Assembly (NCBI RefSeq): GCF_014212055.1
Contig: NZ_JACJVO010000024.1
Location: 186,001 to 250,000, forward strand
Direction: 5' to 3'
Length of the DNA stretch: 64,000 nucleotides
Source: Cohnella zeiphila
Lineage (GTDB): Bacteria > Bacillota > Bacilli > Paenibacillales > Paenibacillaceae
Positions 34,734 to 43,761 of this stretch are shown one piece after another. The position numbers and the translations under genes are program-made. The stretch's first letter is position 1, and each line of letters opens with the position of its first letter. The notes beneath the pieces were generated by a model. That model searched no databases, was not told the DNA's origin, and saw only the letters and a program-made list of their open reading frames with translations.

Positions 34734-36203
34734 ATGGACCGACTGACCACCAACCAAGGCGTGCCCATCGGCGACAACCAGAACTCCCGAACGGCCGGAC
34801 AGAACGGACCGACGCTGCTGGAGGACTACCAACTGCTCGAGAAGCTGGCCCACTTCGACCGGGAACGGGTTCCCGAACGGGTCGTGCACGCCCGGGGGGC
34901 CGGAGCCCACGGCGTGTTCCGGCTGAAGCACAGCATGAAGCGGTATACGAAGGCCGCTTTCCTCCAGGATGAAGGAACGGAGACGCCTGTCTTCGTCCGC
35001 TTCTCCACCGTCATTCACGGCCAGCACTCGCCGGAGACGCTGCGCGATCCCCGCGGCTTCGCCGTGAAGTTCTACACCTCGGAAGGAAACTACGACTTCG
35101 TCGGCAACAACCTTCCGGTATTCTTCATTCGCGACGCGATGAAATTCCCGGACATGGTTCACTCGCTGAAGCCCGATCCGCGGACCAACATCCAACGGAA
35201 CGACCGCTATTGGGACTTTATGTCGCTCACTCCGGAATCGACGAACATGCTGCTTCACGTTTTCTCGGACGAAGGAACGCCCTCCGGCTACCGCCACATC
35301 CGGGGCTCCAGCGTGCATGCGTTCAAGTGGATCAACGCGTTCGGCAACATGGTGTACGTCAAGCTGCGGTGGGTGCCGAAGCAGGGAGTCCGCAACCTGT
35401 CGGCCGCCGAAGCCTCGGCGATTCAGGCCGTCGACTTCAACCACGCGAGCCGCGACCTGTACGAGGCGATCGAACGCGGGGATTTTCCCGAGTGGGACCT
35501 CTATGCGCAAATCCTCGACCCGGCCGACATGGACAGCTTCGACTTCGACCCGCTCGACGCGACCAAGGATTGGTTCGAGGACGTTATCCCTTATCAGCCG
35601 GTCGGCACGATGACGCTGAACCGCAACCCGGACAACGTATTCGCCGAGACCGAGTCGGTCGGGTTCAACCCCGGCGTCGTCGTTCCGGGCATCGAGCCGT
35701 CCGAGGACAAATTGCTGCAAGGGCGCCTGTTCTCTTACTCGGATACGCAGCGCTACCGCATCGGAACCAACTATCTGCAGCTTCCGATCAACTGCCCCTA
35801 TGCCCAGGTGAACAACTACCAGCGCGACGGCGCGATGCCGTTCAAGCAGCAGAACGGGCACATCAACTACGAGCCGAACCGCTACCAGACCGCTCCGAAG
35901 GAGGAAACGGCTTATGCCGACGCTCCTAGCCCGCTTCAAGGAGCGGCCGGCCGGGAGAAGATCGCCAAGACGAACGACTTCGGTCAGGCCGGGCAAGTGT
36001 GGAACCGCTATTCCGACGAGGAGAAGGCGGCCGTCCTGAACAATCTGGCCGCCGACCTGGCACCGGTATCGGAACATACTCAGCTGCGGGCGGTGTGCAA
36101 CTTCTATCGGGCCGACGAGGAGCTCGGAATGCAGCTGGCCGAGCGGCTGAAGCTGGACTTGTCGCTCTATCTCAAGCATATGTCGGAGCCTCGCAACGCC
36201 TAA
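34734..36203 (+). CDS. katA: Haem catalase, small-subunit clade
   Basis: The enzyme converts hydrogen peroxide to water and oxygen in the cytoplasm. The 489-residue length and motifs match clade 3 catalases: active-site His 52 in RVVHARGAGAHG, distal Asn in GNNLPVFFIRDAMKFPD, the Phe/Arg-rich VFVRFSTVIHG, and the proximal haem ligand Tyr in GRLFSYSDTQRYRIG. AAGGGG precedes the start. A strong terminator follows. A MarR-type gene lies upstream; no clear PerR box was seen. Confidence 0.97.
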   Translation: MDRLTTNQGVPIGDNQNSRTAGQNGPTLLEDYQLLEKLAHFDRERVPERVVHARGAGAHGVFRLKHSMKRYTKAAFLQDEGTETPVFVRFSTVIHGQHSPETLRDPRGFAVKFYTSEGNYDFVGNNLPVFFIRDAMKFPDMVHSLKPDPRTNIQRNDRYWDFMSLTPESTNMLLHVFSDEGTPSGYRHIRGSSVHAFKWINAFGNMVYVKLRWVPKQGVRNLSAAEASAIQAVDFNHASRDLYEAIERGDFPEWDLYAQILDPADMDSFDFDPLDATKDWFEDVIPYQPVGTMTLNRNPDNVFAETESVGFNPGVVVPGIEPSEDKLLQGRLFSYSDTQRYRIGTNYLQLPINCPYAQVNNYQRDGAMPFKQQNGHINYEPNRYQTAPKEETAYADAPSPLQGAAGREKIAKTNDFGQAGQVWNRYSDEEKAAVLNNLAADLAPVSEHTQLRAVCNFYRADEELGMQLAERLKLDLSLYLKHMSEPRNA

Positions 36204-36217
36204 AGCGAAGCAAGACG

Positions 36218-36257
36218 AAGAAGCCCCGCGCGGACCGATCGGCCGCCGGGGCTTCTT
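36218..36257 (+). terminator. Terminator after katA
   Basis: AAGAAGCCCCG (36218-36228) pairs exactly with CGGGGCTTCTT (36247-36257), 15 bp past the katA stop. Confidence 0.88.
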
Positions 36258-36297
36258 GCTGCTGCAGGGGATGAGTGCGCGCCGCGGTCTCCGCCTC

Positions 36298-36789
36298 TCA
36301 GCCGTAATCCACTTCAAACGTCGCTCCGAGCGGCATCAACTCATACAAGTAGCGTCCGATCAGCTCCTTCTCGACCGTTATGAGCGGGGACGGCGTCCTT
36401 ACGTCCAGATAGATCGTTCCCGTCCACGGATCGTATTCGTGGAAGGAGATGCGCCCTCCGGCGAACATGCCGCTCATGACCGCCACGATGCCGGGAAGAT
36501 CCAGGCTGCGATTCATCGCCGCCTGCCGGATCAGATCGGGCACTTCCCCCACCTCGGGCACGCTTTCCAGCCGAATCATCGAATATTCCCTCACCTTGAA
36601 GCAGACGTACGGCACCAACTCGCTGGCGGCGAACTTCCGGAGCGCCGTCCGGTCCGCATCTTCCAGTCTGAGCTCCTCGTTCCACGCATAGATGGTGGCG
36701 GTATGCTTGCCGCCCGTATGGACGCGAACGTATCTCAGATGCGGAAAGCGCTTACGAATCAGACTTTCCGATAAAAGCCGGGTTCCCAT
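36298..36789 (-). CDS. Hypothetical protein, unrecognised family
   Basis: The start ATG 36789 has GGGAGG about 7 nt upstream. The 163-residue soluble protein has no signal peptide or membrane helix. A basic N-terminus (SESLIRKRFPHLRYVRVHTGGKHTATIYAWNEEL) is followed by an alternating helix/strand body with FKVREYSMIRL, a Gly-rich IVAVMSGMFAGGRISFHEYD and a short beta-rich end. I do not recognise the family. Its codon use and GC match its neighbours. It is convergent with katA and divergent from the FAD oxidoreductase. Confidence 0.75.
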   Translation of the reverse strand: MGTRLLSESLIRKRFPHLRYVRVHTGGKHTATIYAWNEELRLEDADRTALRKFAASELVPYVCFKVREYSMIRLESVPEVGEVPDLIRQAAMNRSLDLPGIVAVMSGMFAGGRISFHEYDPWTGTIYLDVRTPSPLITVEKELIGRYLYELMPLGATFEVDYG

Positions 36790-36933
36790 TCCGCTCCCTC
36801 CCGATCTTCGATCCTTCTGGCGAAACGTTCCTGGCTTATTATATGAGCGCCGCGGCTCGGCCACCACCTCTTCCGCCCAAAATCGCGCCGTTTTTGCCGC
36901 CGAAAAAAATCCGCCGTTTTTTTACGCGAGCTT

Positions 36934-36960
36934 TGTCACAGATGAGGGGGCCTCCCCGTC
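36934..36960 (+). promoter_or_regulatory. ECF41-type promoter upstream of the FAD oxidoreductase
   Basis: TGTCACA (36934-36940) and CGTC (36957-36960) are separated by exactly 16 bp, the published -35/-10 arrangement for ECF41 sigma factors. It lies 38 bp before the start of the oxidoreductase gene, which is followed by the ECF41 gene itself, so the pair is probably under autoregulation. Confidence 0.85.
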
Positions 36961-36997
36961 CTGTGGGGTGAAAACCAAAAAACGGAGGTTGAGGCGC

Positions 36998-38326
36998 ATG
37001 CAAGCTTACGAAACGATCGTCATCGGCGGAGGAATCGCGGGACTCGTCGCCGCGGCGGATCTGGCACGGGCGGGTCGCCGCGTGATGTTGCTCGAACGGG
37101 GGGAACGGCTGGGCGGACGGGGAACGACCGCGAGGAAAGACGGAGCTTTGTTCAATCTGGGCGGCCATGCGTTGTACTTGGGAGGAGAGGCTTACTCCAT
37201 CCTCGGCGAATTGGGAGTAAAGCCGGCGGGGAGCAAACCTTTGACCGACGGATCGGCGGTCTGGCGCGGCGGCTTGATGCCGCTGCCCGATAACGCGTTT
37301 CGGCTGATGTCGTCGAAGCTGATGACCCTTTCCGGAAAAATGGAGTTCGGCTCGCTCATGATGAAGCTGGGCCGGATCGATCCGGCCTCGCTGGCGCATC
37401 TGAGCGTTCGGGACTGGGCCGAGCGGCAGCTGCGCGATCCGATGGTGCGCCACCTCTTCTACGCGCTTGCCCGCACGGGCACGTACAGCATGGAGATCGA
37501 CAGTCAGCAAGCCGGCGCGGTCGTACGGCAGGTACAGCGCTCGCTCAAGAACGGCGTGCTCTACTTGGACGGAGGATGGCAGACGATCGTCGATTCGCTG
37601 CGGGACGCGGCGGTGCGGGCGGGAGCCGACATCCGGTGCCGAGCCGGCGCCGCGGAAATCGTCTCGGAGGATGGACGGGTCCGAGGCGTGCGGCTGGCGA
37701 GCGGAGAGCTGCTGAATGCCCGTCAAGTCATCAGCGCGCTTCCTCCCGCCGAGACGTGCGGGCTCGTTCCGAACGGAGAGGACACGGCACTGGGCTTCTG
37801 GAAGCGGCAGGCGCGGCCGGTTCGCGTCGCCAGCCTTGATTTGGTCATGCGCCGGCTGCCGGTGCCGGATCGCCACTTCGCGATCGCTCTGGATCAGCCG
37901 CTGTTCTTTTCCAACCACTCGAGGGTAGCCAAACTGAGCGACAATGGAAGCATGGTCATTCACGTTACCAAGTACCACGGCGCGGAGGGCAGCGATCCGA
38001 AGCGGGATGAGCGCATGCTGGAAGATCTGACGACGCTGATGCAGCCGAATTGGCAGCGGGAATTGATCGCGAAGCGCTTCCTGCCGAACCTGACCGTCGT
38101 TCACGACCAGATTCGCGTGGGCCGCAGCGGCCCTCTTCCCGGACCGTCCGTTCCGGAAATTCCGGGGCTGTACGTAGCAGGGGATTGGGCCAGCCATGGA
38201 GAAATGCTAGTGGATGCGGCCGCGGCCAGCGCCAGACGCGCATCCCGGGCCGCTCTCGCCGAGCTGGCCGGCACGGCGGCGAACGCTGTGGGCGCCGACG
38301 CGAACGATCGGCTTCTCAAGGTATAA
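36998..38326 (+). CDS. FAD-dependent oxidoreductase (amine oxidase/phytoene desaturase-like), ECF41 partner
   Basis: ATG 36998 has CGGAGG 10 nt upstream. The 442-residue protein opens with the dinucleotide-binding motif IVIGGGIAGLVAAADLARAG followed by LLERGERLGGRGTT, the GR-GG-type motif of the amine oxidase/phytoene desaturase superfamily. It ends GLYVAGDWASHGEMLVDAAAASARRA, the C-terminal FAD-binding region. The substrate is unknown. Oxidoreductases are one of three enzyme types regularly linked to ECF41 genes. Confidence 0.88.
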   Translation: MQAYETIVIGGGIAGLVAAADLARAGRRVMLLERGERLGGRGTTARKDGALFNLGGHALYLGGEAYSILGELGVKPAGSKPLTDGSAVWRGGLMPLPDNAFRLMSSKLMTLSGKMEFGSLMMKLGRIDPASLAHLSVRDWAERQLRDPMVRHLFYALARTGTYSMEIDSQQAGAVVRQVQRSLKNGVLYLDGGWQTIVDSLRDAAVRAGADIRCRAGAAEIVSEDGRVRGVRLASGELLNARQVISALPPAETCGLVPNGEDTALGFWKRQARPVRVASLDLVMRRLPVPDRHFAIALDQPLFFSNHSRVAKLSDNGSMVIHVTKYHGAEGSDPKRDERMLEDLTTLMQPNWQRELIAKRFLPNLTVVHDQIRVGRSGPLPGPSVPEIPGLYVAGDWASHGEMLVDAAAASARRASRAALAELAGTAANAVGADANDRLLKV

Positions 38327-38368
38327 ACGATGTTGGCAGACTGATCTCGAACGAAAGGGGGCGATGTT

Positions 38369-39262
38369 TTGGAGGACGCCCTGCTCTCCGGCCTTTATGC
38401 TTCTTATAAACCGCTCCTGTTCACGCTCGCCTACCGAATGCTGGGCAGCGTGATGGACGCCGAGGACGCGGCCCAGGAAGCGTTCCTCTCGCTGAACGAG
38501 ACGAGCGACCCGGAACGCATCCGCAATCCGAAGGCGTATCTGTGCAAGACCGTTACGAACCGGTGCATCGACCGGCTCCGGTCGTCGCAGGCGAAGCGCG
38601 AAGTCTACGTGGGCCCTTGGCTGCCCGAGCCGCTCGTCTCGCGCCCGGACGGCGAGGACGACCCCTACGGCACGTATGCCCGCCGCGAGTCGTTGTCCAC
38701 CGCCTTCCTGCTGCTGCTGGATCAGCTATCGGCGGTGGAACGCGCCGTATTTCTGCTGCGCGAGGCGCTTCAGTACGATTACGCGGAGATTGCGGCTATC
38801 GTCGACAAGAGCCCCGCCAACTGCCGCCAGATTTATCACCGGGCGAAGCGGTCGCTCGGGGAACTGCCCCGGACCGATCCGGATGCGAAGACGGCTCCCC
38901 ATGCGGAGCTGCCGGGTACGGTCGTGGACCAGTTCATCGGCGCGCTGGCGACCGGGAATGTCGGCAAGCTGATGGATCTGCTGACGAGCGATGCCGTTCT
39001 CCTCTCGGATGGAGGCGGCAAGGTTACCGCCGCCACTCGCCCGATTCTCGGCCCGGACCGGATCATGCGGTTTTTGGCAGGGCTGCTGGAGAAGATTCCG
39101 CCCGGCTTCTCTTCCCGCTCCGCGGAAGTCGGCGGCGAGCCCGGCTTCGTTACCTACGTGGACGGGAAGCCGCAGAGCGTCTTCTCCTTCCTCATGGAAG
39201 ACGGCCGTATCAAGCGGATCTACCTGGTCGCCAATCCGGATAAGCTCGTCAACGTTCCCTAA
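38369..39262 (+). CDS. ECF41-group sigma factor with fused SnoaL-like domain (SigJ-like)
   Basis: The 297-residue protein starts at TTG 38369 with AAGGGGG upstream. Sigma region 2 (LAYRMLGSVMDAEDAAQEAFL) is followed by a linker with the WLPEPL motif, sigma region 4 (LSAVERAVFLLREALQYDYAEIAAIVDKSPANCRQIYHRAKRSL), and a SnoaL-like C-terminal domain with DGGGK and a terminal NPDKL. These three motifs define ECF41, where the fused domain replaces a separate anti-sigma factor and tunes activity. The inducing signal is unknown. Confidence 0.95.
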   Translation: MEDALLSGLYASYKPLLFTLAYRMLGSVMDAEDAAQEAFLSLNETSDPERIRNPKAYLCKTVTNRCIDRLRSSQAKREVYVGPWLPEPLVSRPDGEDDPYGTYARRESLSTAFLLLLDQLSAVERAVFLLREALQYDYAEIAAIVDKSPANCRQIYHRAKRSLGELPRTDPDAKTAPHAELPGTVVDQFIGALATGNVGKLMDLLTSDAVLLSDGGGKVTAATRPILGPDRIMRFLAGLLEKIPPGFSSRSAEVGGEPGFVTYVDGKPQSVFSFLMEDGRIKRIYLVANPDKLVNVP

Positions 39263-39281
39263 CCTGATTTTTTCCGCCGCG

Positions 39282-39327
39282 CCGGGCGCTCGTTCCTCCA
39301 ATCGGGAGCGGGCGCCCGGTTTCGGTT
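39282..39327 (+). terminator. Terminator after the ECF41 gene
   Basis: CCGGGCGC (39282-39289) pairs with GCGCCCGG (39312-39319) with extra pairs inward; TTTCGGTTTT follows. Confidence 0.78.
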
Positions 39328-39450
39328 TTGCCGAATATGGGACTTTATGCCGATATTTTCGATTCCTTTGGGAAGTTTTTAGGAGAACTATGGAAGGTTG
39401 TCTGGTATGATAGTCATGGAGAGAGACAATCATTGGAAGGATGGAGATGG

Positions 39451-40914
39451 GTGAAGTCCGACGATACGTTGTTCCAGAGAAATAAACTGCTCGTCAAGAT
39501 CATCTGGGGAATGCTGATTCTGGGAATCGGAGTCGACCTGATCACGGGCGCTCCGACGAATTCCATCTATGTTCTGGCCGCCGTCGGCTTCGTCGCGTGC
39601 GCGGCGGCGACCTTGCTGACCTACAAGCGCTGGCTGGAAAATTACGTGATGTACATCATCTCCGCCATCATTACCGCTCTGACCGTTCTGCTCATCCTGA
39701 CGGGACCGGTCATTACGACCTACTTCCTGGTTTACGTCAATCTGGCCATCATGACGCTCTACGGCAACTTCCGGTCGATCGTGTTCTCGGCCGTCCTGGG
39801 GGCCGGGCTGACCGGCTATCTGTTCGCAAGCGACTATCGGCACGAGATGTTCGCGGACAACGCGCCGCTGACCGTCTTCCTGTACCTGGCGATGATCGCC
39901 GCGCCGCTGCTCGCTTCCGCCAAGTTCAGCGAAAGGCTGCAGAAAGCGGCCGCCGACGGCCGCGAGAAAGCGCTGGAAGAGCGGAACCGGGCTCAGGACC
40001 TCGCCCGGAACGTGGCCTCCTCGCTGCAAGAGCTCAACAACTTCAGCGCCGGCCTGAAGACGAACATGACGTCCACCGGCGCGATCTCCAAAGAAGTGAC
40101 CGCCGCCTTCGCCGAGATTACGGCCGGCAGTCAACATCAGGCGGCGGCGATCGCCGAGATCGGCGAGTCGTCCCGAGCCATCGACGAAGCGGCCGGCGAC
40201 TTGGCCCGGCGGTCGACGGACATGCGGCAGCTGTCGCTTCAATCCGCCAGGCTGACGAAGTCAGGCAGCGAGGAGGCGCGCGAGCTGGGCGAGCGGATGA
40301 ACGTTCTCGGGGAGACGATCGACGCTTCCGTTCTGCTGATGCGCCAGCTGAACGAACAGAGCCAGCGAATCGGCGAGATCGTCGCCACGATCAAGCACAT
40401 CTCGACCCAGACCAACCTGCTGGCGCTGAACGCCGCGATCGAAGCGGCCCGGGCGGGCGAGCACGGCAAAGGCTTCGCGGTCGTCTCGCACGAAGTGCGC
40501 AAGCTGGCCGAGACTTCTCAGGAGTCGACCGAGCAGATCGAAAGCATCCTCGATGCGATCCGGCTGAAAACGGAGGAAGCGTCCGCCCAGGTCGTCAGCG
40601 GCCAACAGACCGTAGCGGCCAGCCGCGAGGCCGCCGCTCGCGTGGCGGAGGCGCTGCGCACTCTGACCGAAGACTCGGGACGGGTGGAGAGCCAGTCCGA
40701 GCAGGTGAACCGTTCCGCGGCCGAGCTGCGGGAGCAGTATGCGAGAATCGCCGAACGGATGGATCAGATCGCCGCGATTACGGAAGAGAACATGGCCCAG
40801 GTCGAGCAGATGGCCGCCGGCATGCAGACGCAGGACGGCCGCATCTCCGAGATCGTGGACAGCTTCCTCCAGTTGGACAAGCTCGCCTCCGATCTGAACA
40901 AGATGGCGAATTAA
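39451..40914 (+). CDS. Methyl-accepting chemotaxis protein with multi-helix membrane sensor
   Basis: GTG 39451 is the likely start because GGATGGAG lies upstream and the charged N-terminus MKSDDTLFQRNK leads straight into the first membrane helix. About six helices occupy residues 15-180, with no large external loop and no recognisable HAMP. A coiled-coil and the MA signalling domain follow, with hairpin tip ISTQTNLLALNAAIEAARAGEHGKGFAVVSHEVRKLAE. At 487 residues it probably senses a membrane or energy signal. No che genes are nearby. Confidence 0.9.
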   Translation: MKSDDTLFQRNKLLVKIIWGMLILGIGVDLITGAPTNSIYVLAAVGFVACAAATLLTYKRWLENYVMYIISAIITALTVLLILTGPVITTYFLVYVNLAIMTLYGNFRSIVFSAVLGAGLTGYLFASDYRHEMFADNAPLTVFLYLAMIAAPLLASAKFSERLQKAAADGREKALEERNRAQDLARNVASSLQELNNFSAGLKTNMTSTGAISKEVTAAFAEITAGSQHQAAAIAEIGESSRAIDEAAGDLARRSTDMRQLSLQSARLTKSGSEEARELGERMNVLGETIDASVLLMRQLNEQSQRIGEIVATIKHISTQTNLLALNAAIEAARAGEHGKGFAVVSHEVRKLAETSQESTEQIESILDAIRLKTEEASAQVVSGQQTVAASREAAARVAEALRTLTEDSGRVESQSEQVNRSAAELREQYARIAERMDQIAAITEENMAQVEQMAAGMQTQDGRISEIVDSFLQLDKLASDLNKMAN

Positions 40915-42029
40915 TCCCGGCCGGGCTTTGCCGGCTCCTCGCTCCCGTCCAAAGCCACGGTCCAGCCGAACGGATCGGGAGCGCGGCCGGTCTGAATCCC
41001 GGTAAGCTCGTCGTACAGCCGCCTAGTCAGCGGTCCCGCTTCGCCCGGGTTTCCGACGAGCAACCGCTCCCCGTCCCAATCCAGTTCGCCGATAGGCGAG
41101 ACGACGGCGGCGGTTCCCGTTCCGAACGCCTCGGCCATCGTCCCGTTCCGGCAGGCTGCGGCCACCTCGTCGATGGCGATCCGCCGCTCTTCCGTCCCGA
41201 TCCCCCAATGGTTCAGCAGCCGGAGGACCGAATCCCGGGTTACTCCATCCAGAATGCTTCCGCTCAGGGCAGGCGTCACCACTTTCTCCCCGATCCGGAA
41301 GAAAACGTTCATGCTCCCCACTTCCTCGATATATTTGCGATGAACGCCGTCCAGCCATAGCACTTGCGCGAAGCCGCGCGAAGCCGCTTCTTCCTGGGCC
41401 TTCAAGCTTGCGGCGTAGTTGCCGGCCGTCTTCGCCCCACCCAAGCCTCCGCGCACCGCGCGGACGTACTCCGTCTCGATCCGAATGGAGACCGGATCTC
41501 CGCCTTTTTCATAATAGGAGCCGACCGGCGTCATGATCATGATCAGCCGGTACTCCCGCGAAGGAGAGACGCCGAGGAGCGGCTCGACGGCGAGAATGAA
41601 CGGACGAATGTACAGCGACGTGCCCGGCGCCGCCGGAAGCCAGTCCCGGTCGAGAAGCACGAGCCGGCGGATCGCTTCCGATACGAGCTCTTCGTCGATC
41701 GGCGGGATGCCGAGCCTGACATTGGAACGGCTCAGCCGCTTCAGGTTCATGTCCGGCCGAAACAACCGGATGCCTCCCGACGGCGAGCGATAAGCCTTCA
41801 TCCCTTCGAACGTCATTTGTCCGTAGTGAAGCACTTTGGCGGCAGGGTCCAGCTCGATCGGCCCGTACGGCACGATGCGGGGATCGTGCCAGCCTCGCGA
41901 ATCTTCGTAATCCATCATGAACATATGGTCGGTAAAAAAGCGGCCGAATCCGAGCGCGTCGGTCTCGGGCTTCGGCTTGGGGCGCCGGTTGCGGCGAACC
42001 GCGATCGGCTCCGGGCGGCGGATAGGCAT
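40911..42029 (-). CDS. ilvE: Branched-chain amino acid aminotransferase
   Basis: The PLP enzyme interconverts leucine, isoleucine and valine with their 2-oxo acids. The 372-residue class IV aminotransferase has KVLHYGQMTFEGMKAYR near the N-terminus, the catalytic Lys in GLGGAKTAGNYAASL, VHRKYIEEVGSMNVFF, and the phosphate-binding SGSILDGVTRDSVLRL. AGGAGG lies 9 nt before ATG 42029. Its stop overlaps that of the convergent chemoreceptor by 4 bp. It is divergent from a LysR-type regulator that may control it. Confidence 0.95.
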   Translation of the reverse strand: MPIRRPEPIAVRRNRRPKPKPETDALGFGRFFTDHMFMMDYEDSRGWHDPRIVPYGPIELDPAAKVLHYGQMTFEGMKAYRSPSGGIRLFRPDMNLKRLSRSNVRLGIPPIDEELVSEAIRRLVLLDRDWLPAAPGTSLYIRPFILAVEPLLGVSPSREYRLIMIMTPVGSYYEKGGDPVSIRIETEYVRAVRGGLGGAKTAGNYAASLKAQEEAASRGFAQVLWLDGVHRKYIEEVGSMNVFFRIGEKVVTPALSGSILDGVTRDSVLRLLNHWGIGTEERRIAIDEVAAACRNGTMAEAFGTGTAAVVSPIGELDWDGERLLVGNPGEAGPLTRRLYDELTGIQTGRAPDPFGWTVALDGSEEPAKPGRD

Positions 42030-42085
42030 GGCAAGCTACCTCCTGTACGATCGTTCTTGTCTTGAATCGTATCAGCCGCCGTACT

Positions 42086-42098
42086 ATATTTGAAATAT
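42086..42098. promoter_or_regulatory. Palindrome between ilvE and the LysR gene
   Basis: ATATTTGAAATAT is a perfect odd palindrome of the ATA-N7-TAT type often bound by LysR proteins. It lies in the 124-bp gap between divergent ilvE and the LysR gene. Confidence 0.45.
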
Positions 42099-42153
42099 CG
42101 GTTTGGAACGGATATCATACCGAAAAAGTATCGAACGGTGGAGATCGGAATCC

Positions 42154-43053
42154 ATGGACATTCGCCAGCTTCGTTATTTCCTGGCCGTCGCCCAGGAAGG
42201 GCAGGTTACCGGAGCGGCCAGGCTGCTGCATATGGAACAGCCTCCGCTCAGCCGCCAGTTGAAGCAGTTGGAGGAAGAGCTGAACGTCACTCTGTTCGAT
42301 CGAAGCGGCAAGCGGTTCAAGCTGACGCCCGCCGGAGAGCTGCTGCGCCGGCGCGCGGAGGGGCTGCTGGCGCAGCTTGGAGAGACGGTCCAGGAGATTC
42401 GGGAGCTGGACGGCGGCGTGCGCGGAGAGCTCTCGATCGGCTCCGCCGTCTCCTGCATCTCCCTGCTTCCGGAACGAATCGCCCGGTTCGCGGAAGCTTA
42501 CCCGCTCGTCACGTTCAAGATCCGGGAGGGCGACCATTTCCTGCTGGGCGAGCTGCTGGAGCGGCGGAAGATCGAGCTGGCGATCACCCGCCTTCCGTTC
42601 GAGGCGTCCTTCGATGCAGACAAGTACGCCGTGAGACGGCTGCCGTCCGACCCGTTCGTCGCGCTTCTTCCCACGGACTGGGGTCCCTCGCCGGCCGACC
42701 AGGCGATTCGGCTGGAGGAATTGGCGCAGCTTCCGTTCCTCGCCTTGAAAACCGAGCATACGACCGCCATGCACGAGCTGATTCAGGGCGAATTCCGGCG
42801 AAGCGGGCTTGCGCCGCGGATTCTGTGCGAATGCTCCAGCGTCGCGCTCATTCTTGCCTTCGTGTCCGCGGGCGTCGGAGCGACGATACTGCCCAAATCG
42901 GTCACCTCCACGCTGGCGCTGACGAACATCCGGATGTGCGCGATCGAGCAGGCGGAATTCCGTTCGGAAGTCGGACTCGTCTGGCTGAAGGACCGCCACC
43001 TGTCCCGCGGCGCCCTTCGTTTTATGGAGACGTTCGCGGGCGAGCAGATCTGA
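42154..43053 (+). CDS. LysR-family transcriptional regulator
   Basis: Start ATG 42154 has GGTGGAG upstream. The 299-residue protein has the LysR N-terminal helix-turn-helix MDIRQLRYFLAVAQEGQVTGAARLLHMEQPPLSRQLKQLEEEL and an effector domain with VRGELSIGSAVSC and GVGATILPKSV. CatM/BenM-like sequence features around the HTH suggest a small acid or amino-acid-derived coinducer. It is divergent from ilvE and is followed 15 bp later by a Crp/Fnr-family gene. Confidence 0.9.
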   Translation: MDIRQLRYFLAVAQEGQVTGAARLLHMEQPPLSRQLKQLEEELNVTLFDRSGKRFKLTPAGELLRRRAEGLLAQLGETVQEIRELDGGVRGELSIGSAVSCISLLPERIARFAEAYPLVTFKIREGDHFLLGELLERRKIELAITRLPFEASFDADKYAVRRLPSDPFVALLPTDWGPSPADQAIRLEELAQLPFLALKTEHTTAMHELIQGEFRRSGLAPRILCECSSVALILAFVSAGVGATILPKSVTSTLALTNIRMCAIEQAEFRSEVGLVWLKDRHLSRGALRFMETFAGEQI

Positions 43054-43067
43054 CGGAGGTGACATTC

Positions 43068-43574
43068 ATGCAGCTTCACAAAGGAGAGACGTTGTTCCGT
43101 CAAGGCGACGAAGGGCCGCTTTTCCATCTGAAAAGCGGCTTGCTCAAGATTGTCCGAACTCACGAGGACGGTTCGGTCCATCTGATGAACATCATCGTTC
43201 CGGGCGAGATGATCCCCCACCACTCGCTCATAACCCCGGGCGCTTATCACGGCACGGCCGTGGCGCTCATCGCAAGCGAAGTGGAGACGTTGTCCGCCGC
43301 CGAATGGTACCGCTCCCTGGAGGATGACGCGGCCAAGTGCCGAACTGTCGCCCTGCAGCTGCAGGAGAAGCTGCGAATGATGCAGAAGCGGATCGACCAG
43401 TTAACGGCCACGACGCCGGCGGAAAAGCTTCGCCTTTTCCAGCTATGGTTCCAAGACTACATCTCGCCGTTCTCGCTGACGGAAGTGCTGACCCAGGACG
43501 AGATCGGGCAATTCATCGGCCTGCGTCGGGAGACGGTTAACCGGCTGCTGCGGGCGCAAGCCTCGGAGACATGA
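43068..43574 (+). CDS. Crp/Fnr-family regulator, probable activator of hmp
   Basis: Start ATG 43068 has ACGGAGGT 8 nt upstream. The 168-residue protein is short for the family: a reduced cyclic-nucleotide-binding-like beta-roll (LFRQGDEGPLFHLKSGLLKIVRT, VPGEMIPHHSL), a dimer helix, and a C-terminal winged helix. The recognition helix reads RRETVNRLL, keeping the Arg-Glu and final Arg that CRP uses to read TGTGA. The N-terminus lacks the Cys cluster of Fnr, so it is not an iron-sulfur sensor; a haem- or NO-responsive role is possible. A TGTGA-N6-TCACA site precedes hmp nearby. Confidence 0.88.
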   Translation: MQLHKGETLFRQGDEGPLFHLKSGLLKIVRTHEDGSVHLMNIIVPGEMIPHHSLITPGAYHGTAVALIASEVETLSAAEWYRSLEDDAAKCRTVALQLQEKLRMMQKRIDQLTATTPAEKLRLFQLWFQDYISPFSLTEVLTQDEIGQFIGLRRETVNRLLRAQASET

Positions 43575-43761
43575 CCGGCCGCAACAAGGAAAACGACTGC
43601 GCCGCCCTGGATCCGTCCACTCCATCGCGCAGTAATCCAAGCACTGCAGGGGCCATGCCGTGAATTGGCCTTCCGATTTTCGCTGGTTTTCTCGCTATTT
43701 CCACACCCGCGCGCGTCCTTCCTTTATGCCGACACCCCCTCTACGAGTCGAAACCGCTCAG

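Noticed and set aside
34596..36317. A 573-codon minus-strand open frame antisense to katA
   Set aside because: It mirrors the catalase codons, has no RBS and no recognisable domain.
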